Assembly: GCA_007922225.1 (NCBI GenBank)
Contig: ML679989.1
Coordinates: 20,432,534-20,496,533 of the forward strand
Direction: 5' to 3'
Length of the DNA stretch: 64,000 bases
Origin: Emydura subglobosa
Taxonomy: Eukaryota > Chordata > Testudines > Chelidae
Position 1 is the stretch's first letter, and each line of letters starts with the position of its first letter. Positions 50,181 through 62,774 of the stretch are shown here, piece by piece. The notes beneath the pieces are model-generated. The model was not told where the DNA came from and ran no database searches. It saw nothing but the letters and a program-made list of their open reading frames with translations. Made by a program: the position numbers and the translations under genes.

Positions 50181-50496
50181 TCTTGAATTTTCAAGGGTTT
50201 ATTTCTATAAATGTATATCTGAGTGATTGCACCCTCAATTTCGAACAGCAGAAGTTACCTCTTATTACAGAGCAGCTCCTAACTTTATCTGTGCACTGGC
50301 CTTGTATGTCTGCCTCTGAATTAACAGGTTGTTTCAGATCAGAAAGACAGCGTAGGGGAGTGAGTGGTAATAGCGTACAGGGCATAATGAATCTTACTCT
50401 GTTAACTTTGCGAGCTTCTTTAGAGGAACACACTACATGGATTGCCATCAAGCAGATGAAAATTGAGCAAAGCTATTTCGTCTTTGCAGCTCCTGT
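50180..50496 (-). other. STPG3: 3' UTR of STPG3-like gene
   Basis: AATAAA on the minus strand at 50203-50198 follows the TGA stop (50499-50497) by about 300 nt, giving a short 3' UTR that faces the RPL12 end. Confidence 0.6.
50198..50203 (-). terminator. STPG3: polyadenylation signal of STPG3-like gene
   Basis: Canonical AATAAA on the minus strand about 300 nt past the stop codon. Confidence 0.6.
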
Positions 50497-53400
50497 TCAG
50501 AGAGTTGTGAAGGGCCCAGTTTCATGTCTCTTGGGTCTCCTGATGCCCTGGATGATGACACTGGGGGAGCTGGGTAAACGAGCTACATATCCCTTCTCAA
50601 CATCATATGCTCCAGGTCCAGGTGTATTCTCTGAAAAGAAGAGAACCCAGCAGCCAGTAAGTTTGAAATGTGTGGACTATCTGCCCTTCTCTTGGTACCA
50701 AAAGGCTTCTTTTGAGTCTGCTCAACATTTAATGGGATGGACATTAGGGTCCCACCCCCTGGAGTTGTCCTCATGTGAAGACGGGATATTTGTGCTGTAT
50801 CTGCACCCGTAACTAGCATGTGAAATGCCTGAATTTGAGGATTTCACCTATAGCAGTAGCATCAACCAGCCACCTCCAGGGCTGCTTCTGCCCCACTTCC
50901 TGTGTCAGGCTTGTTTTAGATTTACACAGTGCATGGAATTCAGCTGTAGCATGCAAGTTTTCATTTAAAGGTTCCAGCTATGATAGGCTGGCCCAAGAAT
51001 AAGCAAACCCCTCCTCCCCATAAAGAAATGCTCACTCAAAGGGAATGTTTGAATGGCTAGATTTTTCAGCTAGCTTAAAATGGCAGTTGTAGGGCTAGGT
51101 GGGTAATTGTACATGACAATAGCCCCCTACATCAATGGCAGGAACAGTGGTTCTTGTAAAAACTTCTGTAACTGCAGCATGTTCTCAGTGAGTTGGGCCC
51201 AGTGCACCAGTAACTTTACAAAAGATCAGTGGCCGTTCCACCAGCACAGGATTTGCTACTAAAAATATTTAGTCTCTGTGTAAGAACCAGGTTCTGTAGA
51301 TGATCTTTGTCCTGGCTTCCTCCTCCCAGTGTACCCTCTACTATCAAGGCCATTAGGCAGTCTGAACAAGGCTACACAACTTGTAACTCATGACAATGCA
51401 GCCTTTGCTGGGTAACCCTTGAGCTGTTACATCCTCCTTTCTGCACATTGTGAAAGTGCGATCTGCCTCTGAAAGGATTTGCAGTTGTGGGTGCATGCCG
51501 TGCGATACATGGCATCCTCCTAAAGAGGAACAGTAGTCAGCTGTCCAGCCTTTGGGTTCAAAATGCTTTCCAGCTGTTATCTAGCACCTGTGCTCCCGCT
51601 CCCACCCCCACCTCTCCAGTTTAGAAGGGGAAAGGAAACCAGAGAGATACAATCCTGTGAATAGGAAAATTCCGGCTCTAATGCCAACCGAGGCCAGATC
51701 TACATTTCACTTTAGCTACTGGAGTAATGGGGGCTGGGAGGAGTGATTGTTTTGTGTTGATGCTCATCTGCTGGTAAAAGCCCTAGTGCAGCTGCAGTGG
51801 TGCCAGCATCGAAGTGCTTTTGCCAATATAACTTACAGCTCCACTGGCAAAGCTTTGAAGTATACACTAAGCTAAAGATGCTTGTTGTGGGTGCTTTATC
51901 TTCATAAGGAGGTTTAACTTCTGCTAGATCAGGTTTTTTCTGCCACTGCCATTTCACTGTCACCAATCAGGATGAAATTATTCGTGTCCAGCCTGACACA
52001 ACCTACTCCCATGTTTTCCAAAGATGGCATCTTTCTGCTCCCTCCCTTCCCCCAGAAAAATCTCAGCGGGGAAGAGAAAGGGGAACAGTGTGAGGAGAGG
52101 AGGGGAGACCATTTGCATAATGCAGGGAGTGAGGGAAGTTAGTTGCTCTGTAGCTAACCGCTGCCCAGATTGCGTGGCGAAGGGTGGTGTATGCAGTCAG
52201 AGCAATAGATTGAATTGGAGTTTCTTTACCTGTTGTGGCCCATCGATGCGTCCCCTGGGGCCGTTTACTTATAGAGTAGGAAGGTGAGGTCTGACACACT
52301 TGGAAATAGGCTGGGGCTGTGTCATATTTATTGGGTGCTGGGTCAATTACAGCATCTGGAAAAAGAAATGGGGAAGTGTGACACCAGCCTCAGGCCTAAA
52401 ACAAACAAAGCCTGGAGCCACGTTGAAGAGAGGGTCCTGTTGGGGTCTGCTCTGCTGTCTTGCGAGCAGCACAGAATGAGGCACTAAGAATGGAGCTCCC
52501 ATAATATACAGCGGTTACATTGTGACTTTTCAACAGACAGCTGCGTTTTGAGCAAGGAGCGCTGATACTGCTGTGAGCTGCTCTGAGATCACTCAGCCAG
52601 GAGAGAGGGCCACACCAATAGCAGTGAAGTATGGCCATTAGCTGCCCAGAGATGGGCACGCTCAGCTCTGACAGCATACCAAAGAGCTGTCGGGGGGAAG
52701 AGGCTCAGAGCTAAGAGAAGACCACTTTACCGGGCCAAGGAACGTGGGGGGAGGAGCTGGTGTTAATATCAGAACCATAGCTAGGTATTTCTGCACCACC
52801 TACTCTTTTGTCATTTTTCCATCTCCATGGGTGTGCGTCCTGGGCAGCTGCCCTGCTCGCCCCACCCCGCTCCCGGTCCTGATCCGAGCACTCACCTTTG
52901 CTGACCAGGCTGAATTTCCCCTTCTTCCCAATGCTGTAGCTCGGGTACCCTAGTCTGTTCGCCTGCCGGGGGCCCAGGGTTGAGGGCTGCGTGTAGTGGA
53001 ATGGAGACGGCCACTAGCAGGACAGAGTTAATCTTATCAAAGCAAAGAGCTAAGTAAAGCAACAGACATTACTAGGCAGGGCATTCCTGCTGCAGGTGCA
53101 TCAGGGACATTTGTGCACCATGGGGCTGCAGGGAAAGAGGGTGTGGGGTGCTCAGGGACCTCAGTTAGCAGAAAGGGCTATGTCAGGGGTGGCTAAAGTA
53201 TGGCCATGGTGATCTTTAGAGAAGAGGAACAGCCTGTAGAGACTCCAAAGCCCAGCTGGCACTCCTGAGCTGAGACTCCAGGCTGCTCCAATTCCGCTGT
53301 AAGGGTCGCTTACAGCATTTGAAGAGCTCTGAGTACACTGTCTGTTTGCCAGCTGCTCCCCGTACTGCCCGAGGTGTCCTCCCCATGCGGCTGTGCCTGC

Positions 53401-56400
53401 ATCATCCTGTCTGGCCCCAGGCTCCCCTGAAGTCTCCGGGCCCAGTCCATCCCTGCTTTGCACCTTGGGCCATCATTTACACCAGGGTCAGACGCCTGCA
53501 GAGCGGATGTGAAATACTACCAGATCCCCCCGGCAGGCATTTTGCACCCACTCTGCGCTGCTGTGAATGGCACCCAAGGTGCAGGGCCCTGGAATGGAGT
53601 CTTTTCTTTGCACCCACATGGGTGAGAAACACACCTATGCCATGGGGGCCCATTCTAATGTCATAAATACGTGGGGCCTGTCTGAGGGCAGAGCTTGGGA
53701 GAATACCACCGCCTGTATTGTTCCAGTCTGACCTTGGGGAGGGGTAGAGGAATTTTTAAAGGTTCAAACATATAGAGATAAATGCGCATCACCTACATTA
53801 CTCTCAGCGTTAAAATCCGCCTTCCTGGTAAAGGGGCTTTTGCTCTGGAACCAGGACTTCTGCCAGGATCTGCGGCCTCCCCCTTCTGGAGAAAACAAAC
53901 AGCAAAGGCTAAGGCCAGGGAGCCAGGCCCTTTGCCCAGGAGCCCTTTGCTCCGGCTATACAAGCACTTGGCAGGACTTAGGGAGAGCTGACTGAAATCC
54001 GCCAAGACAGACAGACTCCCAAAGAGCCACATCTGGCCAGTTCACTACGGCCCCACCCGCCAGGGCAAAAAGGTAAAACCAACCAATACTGGTTGTAGGG
54101 GGTGTAGAACCTAGGAGGCCCAGTCACGGACCAGGACACCATGTGTGAGGTGCTGTACAGACCCAGAACAAAGACAGCTCCCCCCAGAGAGCTAGCTTAA
54201 CTTACAGTTTGAGAGGTAATAAAGGACAAAACCCCTGGGGCGATGGGGGCAGCAGCCCCTCGCCCCCCATGCTGGAGTCCTGGGGCAGCCCAAGCTCCTA
54301 CACGTCTATCGTGATGGGAGAGCTCAATCAATAAATGATCAATAATTTCTTAGATCCAGACTTTCATCTGATCCAGCTTTTCTTAGTGGCTCCGGGTCAC
54401 AGGACACTCGGTCTCTAATAGAGGATGTCCCTGAAATGCAGGTGGGGTGGTCATCCTAGTTGGGGCAGCAGGGGCTACACGTACTATGGGGGAAGAAGGG
54501 GAGCATCTCATGTCACTCGGCAGCACCCCTCTGATGCTGAAGTGCTCCCCGGGGACCCCAGCCGGTTCTCCACTCGCGGGATGGTGGCTGCACCAGGTCC
54601 CGTAGACAAAGGGTTGGGTCTGAATCTGAACCTGGTGGTGACCAGAGGGATCCTCACAGCTCTGCCTTTTCCAAGCCACATCCTGTGGAAACGGGCTAAC
54701 GGACTGCTTTCCGCAGGGCAGCGTCAGACACCGCTGTGCATCTGGCAGCGGTGTGTACACACAGCAGCAGCTGCAGCCCCCCTCTCCAGGGAGACTCTGG
54801 TCAGGGACTGAAAGCCGCGCATCCCACCGCGTACCTCTCGGGGGCGTCTTCCTCCCAAAGGTGTAGGCTGGAGCGCGGCTCTCCCTGCAGCTCATGCTGG
54901 GTGGCGGGTAGGCTGCTGGCCCAGGGCTATCCGCGTTGATGGCCAGCGGCGGCCGGCTATCCATCGCCTCTCTATTGCCTAGGCAAACAGCACAAGGCGG
55001 TGAAGGAGCCACCCTCTCTGGGGTAAAGGCCGGCTGCGTGGGCCATGCCCTGCCTGTCCCGCAGGGGAGCTGTCCCTGAGCCGGCTGGGCTCTCAGGAAC
55101 AGCCGCTTGTTTTCAGTGCTGGCCCAGGTTTTAGCAGTCAGGCCCCTGGGCTGCTTCAGCCCAAGCCAGTGCCCTGGGCGTGGGCAGTGGCTCTAGCACA
55201 GCTGTGCTTTGCCCTCCACTCCTGCCTGCCCAGGAGCCCCCGTCCCCTCCTCTGCCGGCTGCCTCTCAGCTGGGCCCTGCGGTGGTGCGAGGCTGGGGCG
55301 CGGCGCCTGCAGGAGTCCGGTGCTCTTGCGGGGGGGTGAAGGGGAGGCCAGTCCCTGCACTGGCTTGGAGACGTCTGAGCCAGCTGGTTGTTCGGTACCC
55401 AGAGCTAGAGCCTGTCCCAGGGGTGGGGAGCAGAGGGGGAGGGAGTAGGAGAACGAGACGAGGGGAGGCCTGTGGGGGGAAAGCCGGGGGGGGGGTATGG
55501 TTCCCTGAGACGAGAGGGTCCCTGGGAGGAGAAGTGGGTGAACCCCGAGCTGGGCAGAACAAGGAGGGCAGCAGGAGCTGGGCCAGGAAGAGAAAGGCTG
55601 TTCCTAGCCGCCCCGGGCCCAGACCTGCGCTGAGCCGAGCAGCCGTCCCAGTGGGGTCCAGGCTGCAGGGCAGTGAGTGGCCGGAGCAGGTTGGCCTCGC
55701 TTCCCAGAACTTGTGCTCTGGGCACCCCCTGCCCTGGCACACTGGGCGGGCTCCTGGCACAGACACCTCCCTTGAGACGTCAGCGTGCGCTTGGGCCGCC
55801 GGCGCCTCCCCACCGGACTTTCTTCCTCTCTGCCGTTCGGGCCTGTGCGCAAACATCAGGGACGCTTCGGTGGCGGGGCCACAGGCAGCCATATTGGAGT
55901 GGACGCGACCCCGCCCTGGAGCTGCGCTACCGTTGCACTGGGCAGCCTAGGATGTAGGAGAAGCTGCCTTGCCACAGGTGGGCTGGCTAATCTGACTGGG
56001 GTGTTAGGAATCCAGCAGCGCTTCCTCCTGGGACATGTCCTGAGAAACGTGGCCGTGCCAACGGGGAGCCCGGCTATCTCTGATGCTGCCAACCCTCCTC
56101 TCTCCTGTGTCAGTGAGGTACCAAGCGCTGCTCCTCACACTCAAGTGGGAGCCCCCTTGGCATGCCACTGGGACCCGCAGATGAGCTTAGCGCAGCTGAG
56201 TTTGGGGTGCTCAGACCCAGCATTTTGCCCCAGAGCCATGGCTAGTTGGGATCAGAATCTCAGCAGGGATGACGATACTCGGGAGGGAAGGAGCTGGCCC
56301 CCATTTCCTCCTGCTGCCTGACTAAGGGAGCCACCTACAGACTGTGGCCCATGGCAATGGTGCATTCCTGCCTCTTGTTATCCCAGGGACAGGCAAGAAA

Positions 56401-57775
56401 CAGGGGGAGGGCAGCAGATACAGGGCTGGCAGCAGGGGAGCGTCAGGTGATAGCAGGACAGGGGCGTTTGCCGGCCTGGCTGAGGGAAGGGAGGGCCCTG
56501 CTTTCCCGCAGCAACCGTTTGTGAACAAATAAACACGAGCAGTTGCCAGCCCTAGTGTAAAGCATTTCGTTGGGGAAACTCCCGGGAAAGCTTGTCTAGA
56601 GAGTTCCCAGCCACAGCCCCATGCAGGGCAGATTGCACCTCGCCTGCGCCGACTGAGGGACCTGTACTTACTGCTGCCCTTCAGAGCGCTGATCTGCGGG
56701 AACAGAAGCGTGCTGCGCTCTTTATTCAGTCGACCCCTGCAACCAAGACACACGTTGAGTGTCAGTCCCTCCCCACGGCCCTGGGCAGTGCTGAGCCTTC
56801 TCTGGGATGAGCTGCCCCCGTGATGCACACAGGTGGCAAGGTGGGTATTAAGGTACGGAGCTGAACACAGCCAGCTACCAAACCTGGCTTCAAATACAGA
56901 TCAAAGAGCATTGTACCGGCTGTGTTCATAGACTGCTCCTTCCAGCATGTGGGGAGTGGCACAAACCGAATATAACAGGAATCAACAGGTCATAACAAGA
57001 AACGGTAAAGTGCCCAGCATCTGTACACAGGGCCTAACCCACTCATCAGAACTGGGCCTGGGACATGGCGCTGGGGAGTGACAGTGAATGCAGTGCTGGT
57101 TTCAGGGCGTGGCAATCCTTCCCACACCGACCCTGAGATAATTCATGGCGCTCGGTCACTCTGGGACTCTATTCAGGATGCAGACAAGGTGCCCACTGAT
57201 GTGGGGAGGGCAGGTTGATGGAATATGGCGCTTGGAGATCACCACACTTGTTGCCGCCCAGCCACTGAACAGCTGTCAGGCAGTGACGATGTTTGGTCTC
57301 TATCAGTCTGGACTCTACTAAATCTGTGACCTGCCTGTGAATGGCCCATTGTCCCATTGCCAGTCCCCTGAGCTCCTGGTGAACCAGAGGCCAGGGGGCT
57401 CTAACACTGCCGTGGAGCAGTCAGACAGGTCAGTTGCCCTGTTAGTGAATAGCTCAAAACCGACATCTCCGTTAACTGCAAACTCGAGCTCCGTGTCAGA
57501 CTGGCGTGATTCTGTTGCCAGAATGAAAACCATCAGACGGGGACCTCCAGAGCGTGTGGCAAACCCTAGAGCAGAAGCCATGGGCACAGGAGCTGCCCCA
57601 GACAGAGGGGTGAGCACTGACAAAATCCCCCTTCTCTAAACATGCTTGCCCAACATTACCAGTGGTATTGGGAGTGTTGCTTGTTAAGCAATGGTTTCCC
57701 ATGTGGTTTCCAGTGCTGGTTGCCATTCATGTAGTACTGGGCCAAAAACTTGGTGAGTTTTTGCTGATATTCCAT
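50497..57775 (-). CDS. STPG3: STPG3-like sperm-tail PG-rich repeat protein (7 exons)
   Basis: STPGR/shippo-type protein, a family linked to sperm flagella and ciliary microtubules. Exons in transcript order: 57660-57775, 56672-56736, 54835-54978, 53797-53885, 52896-53013, 52230-52355, 50497-50630. All have AG/GT borders and fully consistent phases; the sum is 792 nt, 263 aa plus stop. The N-terminus has KFLAQYYMNGNQHW, like my recollection of the STPG3 start. PG repeats: SPGPAAY (78-84) with APAYTFGRK (96-104), PSPFHYTQP, then SYSIGKKGKF, PAPNKYDTAPAY with PSYSISKRP, and NTPGPGAY (221-228). It ends RRPKRHETGPFTTL. It converges on RPL12. An in-frame ATG at 54964 could give a shorter 198-aa product. 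The gene is certain as an STPGR family member; the STPG3 assignment is less so. Confidence 0.72.
55180..55950. promoter_or_regulatory. GC-rich island inside intron 2 of STPG3-like gene
   Basis: A CpG-rich block lies between the second (56672-56736) and third (54835-54978) coding exons. It is open for 256 codons on the plus strand and about 208 on the minus strand, as GC-rich DNA often is; neither protein looks real. It could be an internal promoter for the shorter product starting at 54964. Confidence 0.4.
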
Positions 57776-57897
57776 TTCTGGTCCGGATTGCCCATGCGTG
57801 TGTGGCTGGGACCCTGTCCTCCAGCCATTGGGTGGAACAATAGCTCCCCTCTGTGTGACATCAGCCAATCCTTCTGTTCCGAAGATTTGTAGGTTCC

Positions 57898-58048
57898 ATT
57901 CCCATAGACTCTAAGGTCAGAAGGGACCTTTGTGATCATCTAGTCTGACCTCCTGCACAACGCAGGCCACAGAACCTCACCCACCCACTCCTGTAATAGA
58001 CCCTGACCTAAGACTTCAAGGTACAGAGACTCCACCAGCAAGTGAGCC
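57898..58048 (-). repeat. CR1 LINE 3' fragment
   Basis: Contains CATAGACTCTAAGGTCAGAA and GATCATCTAGTCTGACCTCC, reverse CR1 end. It lies about 120 bp upstream of the STPG3-like start codon. Confidence 0.8.
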
Positions 58049-58533
58049 ATGCCCCATGCTGCAGAGGAGCTGGATCCACTCTGCTCGCCTTCCCGCGTGA
58101 CCTCGCAGAAGGCACCTCCCCTCTCTGTGCCTTGGGGCCTGTCTAGACTAGGGGACTCTGCACCAGGAATTCCATCAGTGCACACCTCTAACGTAGAGAC
58201 ACTGCACCAGTGCAAAGCAGGACTCCCGCCAGGGAGACGTGGGGTATGTGCACAGTGCCATATGAGCCCAGGTTCAAGCTCAAACCCCTGTTCCATTCAC
58301 ACACAATTCTACTGATGTGGGCCTGGGCCCCAGAACTCTGCAGGGGTGGAGGGGTCAAGCCTGAGTCCCCTGGGAGCTTGGGCCCAAATGCCGTGGTTTT
58401 GCAGTGTGGACGCAGCTCAGGCCTGGGCCAAGGCCCCCCAGACTCGGGCCCTGAGAGTCTGCCAGCGCTGTTGTGGTTTATGCTCTCTGTTCCAAGCGTG
58501 GTAAATGACTCCCAAGAACAGAAGCGACACCCG

Positions 58534-58552
58534 CCCACACACACACACACAC
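58534..58552. repeat. (CA)n microsatellite
   Basis: An uninterrupted CA dinucleotide run just before the Harbinger remnant. Confidence 0.85.
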
Positions 58553-58679
58553 AGCAACTCAGTTTTTAACCCATTTTATTCTGACTGCTGAGCTGCAAAG
58601 ACATTGAACTTTCTCCTGCATTTGCATTGGCACCAACCAGAAGTCCTTTGCCCAACTTGCTGCTTCCTGGTCATGACCG

Positions 58680-60780
58680 CACAGCCAGATTTTGGTGATT
58701 CGCTGGTGTGAGATCAGTGAGCAATTGGATTTTAACAAGCAGTCCAGGAATGACCACGCGTACCAGGAAATAGCGAAGAAGCTGGCAGCACTGGGCATTC
58801 ACCAGCCTGTGACCAGTGCAGAGAGAGGATTAAGCAGTTCACGACCACCTATTGGAAAGCCAGGGATGAGAACCACACCTCTAGGAATACACCATCATCC
58901 TGCCCGTTTTACGAGGGGTGCTGGGTACTGCGTCAAGCACAGGACCACCTGTCACACACAAGGATGTAGGTAGTGCTACATAGTGGTCGGAGCGGAATCA
59001 GACGGCAGAGCCAGAGTTGGAGACAAGCTGATGGGCGGAGCCAGGGGTTATGAATCTGGAGTTCAGAGGCAGACAGGGACTGACACTGGAGAGGAGCAGA
59101 GAAGGGCTGGACAGGTCTGGTGCAGCTGTGGGTGTGGAATGCACTGAGTAGCCACTGGGGTGTTGGTACCACCAGGCTGAAATGGTGAACTGCTGGCCCT
59201 GCTGTCCAATCAGGGAGCACAGTCACTGAGACCACGTCTACGTCGATGGGTCACGTTGGCATAAAGCTGCTGCAGTTAGTACGCGTGCATACTTAGCTTC
59301 TTGTGTCTGCAGTGTGTGTGTACTCACCAGGAGTGCCTGTATCGATGCAGAGTGCAGTACACCATGGGTAAGTATCCCACTATGCAATCCACCTCCGACC
59401 AGCGCATTGCCTTTTGGGAAGTTCTGGCAAGGCATGGCGGGGACAAAACGAGTCACACGAGTGACTGGGAGCATGGGGTCAACTTCCCTGTTTGCAACTG
59501 TCGCCATCCCACAATGTCATCTGTATCCCATAATCTTCTCATCTTTTTTCAGCGTTGCAAGCACTGGGTGTATGATCCTGGAGTATTTGCAGAGCTGCAG
59601 GAAGAACCAAATCGGTGGAGAACATGCTGACTTCTTGGTGGACAGATTGCTATGGGACAGTGAGATGAACCAATTCAAGGTTGTTTGTGACATTCACAGA
59701 GCAGCTGCAGACCGTGGAGCACCACTTCTGAACACGAGAAACAAGCACTGGCTGGTGGGAGTGCATTGTAAAGCAGCTTAGGGATGATGAGCAGTGGCTG
59801 CAGAACTTTTGGATGTACAAGGTAACATTCCTGGATCTGTGCGCTGAGCTCGGCCCAGCCCTCCAGTGCCGGGACACCAGAAAGAGAGCTGGATTGACTG
59901 TGGAAAAGTGAGTGGCAATTGCACTGCGAAAACTTGCTATGCTAAGTTGCTACCAGTCAGTCAGAACTCAGTCAGGAGTTGGGAAATCCACCGTGGGGGC
60001 TGTTGTTACGCAAGTGTGCTGCAGAGCCATTATTCACCTCCTGCTACATAGGACTGTGACTCTGGGCAATGTATAGGACATAATGGATGGCTTTGCAGCA
60101 ATAGGGTTCCTCAACTGTGGTGGCAGAATAGCCAGCACGCATATCCCTATTTTGGCACCAGACCGCCTTGCCACTGAGTACATCGACAGAAAGGACTACT
60201 GTTCTATGGTTATGCTAGCACTGGTGGATCACTGGGGACACTTCACTGACACCCATGTGGGCTGGTCAGGGAAGGTGCATGAAGCTCACATCTTTAAGAG
60301 CACAGGACTATTCAGAAAGCTGCAAGCAGGACTTTCTTGATCAGTGGATTACCACTGGCGATGCTGAAATGCCAAAGGTGATCTTGGGGGACCCAGCTTA
60401 TCCCTTACTCCCCTGGGTCATGAAACTATACACCAGCCACTTCTCCAGCACCCAGGACCAATTCAGCTACCAGCTCAGCAAGTGCAGAATGACAGTTGAA
60501 TGTGCTTTTGGTTGACTGAAGGGTCACCGGTGTTGTTTACTCATCAGGTTGGACCGCAGTGAGAAAAATACCCCAGTGGTTATAGCTGCCTGCTGTGACC
60601 TGTATAATATCTGTGAAGCAAAGGGGGAAACTTTCCACTGCGCTGGAGAGCAGAGTGGAGCGGCTGTCTGCTGAGTTTGAACAGCCAGACACAAGGGCTA
60701 TTACAAGAGTTCAGCGCAGAGCTATACAGCCCAGGGAAGCCTTGAAAGAGCATTTTAACAGTAAGCCACAGTAACGTGCT
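58680..60780 (+). pseudogene. decayed PIF/Harbinger transposon: Myb-like and DDE transposase
   Basis: A Myb/trihelix-like start (EISEQLDFNKQSRNDHAYQE, IAKKLAALGI) near 58,700-58,800 is followed by a HARBI1-like transposase at about 59,900-60,760. The DDE part shows NCGGRIASTHIPI, MVMLALVDHWGHFTDTHVGW, ILGDPAYPLLPW and VECAFG. The first catalytic Asp, normally in an AIDGTHI-type motif, is Ala (codon 60131-60133). The second Asp in LGDPAY is kept. Frame changes near 60,340, and TGA at 60513-60515 replaces the Arg of the FGRLKG-type motif after the catalytic Glu. The element cannot make an active transposase. Confidence 0.85.
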
Positions 60781-61269
60781 ATGTTGTACCTGTCCCTGCT
60801 CTTTTGTGGCCATGTAGAAATCAGGTGGTGATGCTGTACATGAAGTGTTATAAAATTGTCAGTACATTTATTAATTTTGTTTATGAATGATACTAGGTGC
60901 CATAGTACCTAGATACTTCTGTGACACTGTGCAGTAACAATTGGTTGCTTCCAGACCTGCTAAGCATTTGATAGCAGATGTTGTGAATGAATAAAGATGA
61001 GTTAAGTTTTAAGTAATAGACATTTATTTTATAATAGAATTTAATGCAAAAAAAGAAATTGTGAAATTTAATAATTTATGTATTTAAAACTTACAAAAAT
61101 GTAATACATCTAGAGAAGAGAATGCATGAAGGGGAATGAACACCCATGTTCATTTCAGCTACACCTATACCATGCATGGCTTTCACAGTCAGTGTACGTG
61201 AAGCTGGGATTGTCTTTAATGTCCCTTGGGGTGGAGTGGTGGGGATAGTGCAGCAGCCCTAATGTCACG

Positions 61270-62200
61270 TGGAATGTTGGGTGGGAGGTTACAGGGATGT
61301 CCTGAGACTGAGCTTTCAATGGGCTGCAGAGGGAGGTGAGCCCAGGAGTGTTGAACCTGCAGGTCAAACAGAGTCTGCAGCATCTGTATTTGCCTGGGCC
61401 TTTCTCCTCTCCACAATTTCCTTTTCTAAGCTCTCTGCAATGTTCACCCTCCAGGCCCTGTGCTCATGGTTTGCAGGATCACATTGAACATGTCAACCTG
61501 AGTCTTCTTCTTTCTCCACCTTGTCTGCTCCGGTGTTTCACAACTGTTGCAGGGGTGAGACCCTCCAGGCTGCAATGGCAGCAGCTGCAGATAAAACACA
61601 CAGTGTATTCACTACTGAAAGCAAAACTTGAGATGCTGTGAACTCACTCCCTGTCTGAACACTACATTCTCACTACTGCTTGGGAGTGCTTGTGAACAGC
61701 GCCAGTCACTGCACCAGCCGTGGTGTGTATGGCCGGCCGAGGTTGGGGAAATGAAGAGGGAATTGCTCGATTGCATGAAACTAGTAGCACAGGCCATTGG
61801 CACCGAGTCCTGGCACCGGTTTGCACGGGCGGGGTGATTTCAGCTGAAATCTCACTCCTGAAGACAACAAAGGCAGAGAGAGCACAGCTACTACAGGGAT
61901 CCTGAAGCTGCCTGGGCCCATGTGCTGCTGGCCTGGTTACTGCCGTGGTGCCTGCTGATGTGATCACTGACTGGTGTCCTACTGCAGAGGAAGAAATAAG
62001 GCTTCACTCCCCGGAGACCTTCAGCAGAGGATTGCAGAACACCTCCATGCAAACTTCACTGAGATCTCTCAGGAGGAGTCAAGGAACATTCTGAATCTCT
62101 TGAATTCAGCTCAGTTTACGAAGGCTAGTGTGGGTCCATTCTACGTGGAGGGAGTGGTGAACTACTCAATGAATCTGCACTGCCCAAGGGGCCCTTGAGC
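61270..62200. pseudogene. distal Harbinger-related remnant
   Basis: On the minus strand near 61,530-61,460 reads WRKKKTQVDMFNVILQ, like the Myb-like accessory protein of turtle Harbinger elements, with stops after it. At 61,980-62,160 a degraded AGACCTTCAGCAGAGGATTG, TTCACTGAGATCTCTCAGGA-type stretch follows. Limits and inverted ends were not found. Confidence 0.45.
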
Positions 62201-62770
62201 AATGTAAGATGGTACAGTCCTGGGGTGTAGGGCTGGAGCTGGGGGGGACTGGATGGACCCTCCCTGTTGGTGGTTCATGAGTGGCTGGCAGTCATGTGTA
62301 TAAGTCAGTCGGGGGTGTGCCTGCCTGTGGATGGCTGGGTAAGTGCAGTGCCCATCAGAGGTTCGTAGCTTGACATCAGCATCCCAGTGTCAGAGGCAGC
62401 CCAGCTGAGTGCTTTTGGAGGGCTCAGCAGTCCCACAGTCTAGGTTGTACCCCGGGGAACCTGTCACAGACCAGTCACGTGAGCAAAGGCCATCACAGGC
62501 CTTTTGACACACAGTGCCAAATCTATACGCCTGGCTATGTGTCTGTAACCACTACTCTAAGCCTAGACCATGCTGCCCTCCCAGAGCCAGGATTCCTGGT
62601 CCCCAGCATTCTACGCCTATTTAGCAAAGAATTTCGTAACCCATTGGCAAGGTGTGTATTGCATCCCCCTGTAGTGGCTCTTCTCTGTAGTGATTAGCAG
62701 CCTACTACTGTCCCAAAATACTCCTCCAGCTTAAGTAGCAGAGGGTCTGTGGTGTGGCTCTGAAAGTCCC
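62201..62770. other. spacer between Harbinger remnant and DIRS element
   Basis: Nothing recognised; the DIRS left border may lie within it. Confidence 0.4.
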
Positions 62771-62774
62771 AGGG

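Noticed and set aside
50183..50812. 209-codon plus-strand frame
   Set aside because: Antisense to the last exon and 3' UTR of the STPG3-like gene; no family similarity.
54540..54640. PG-repeat-like reading (STGPGAATIPRVENRLGSPG and HFSIRG) between STPG3-like exons 3 and 4
   Set aside because: The two parts are in different frames and lack good splice sites; the exon at 53797-53885 satisfies phase on both sides without it.
54383..55012. 209-codon minus-strand frame
   Set aside because: Only 54835-54978 is the real STPG3-like exon; the rest reads through the intron donor and loses similarity.
57318..57623. 101-codon minus-strand frame in intron 1 of the STPG3-like gene
   Set aside because: Lies between two exons that join in phase; no recognised domain. 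It may be a repeat relic.
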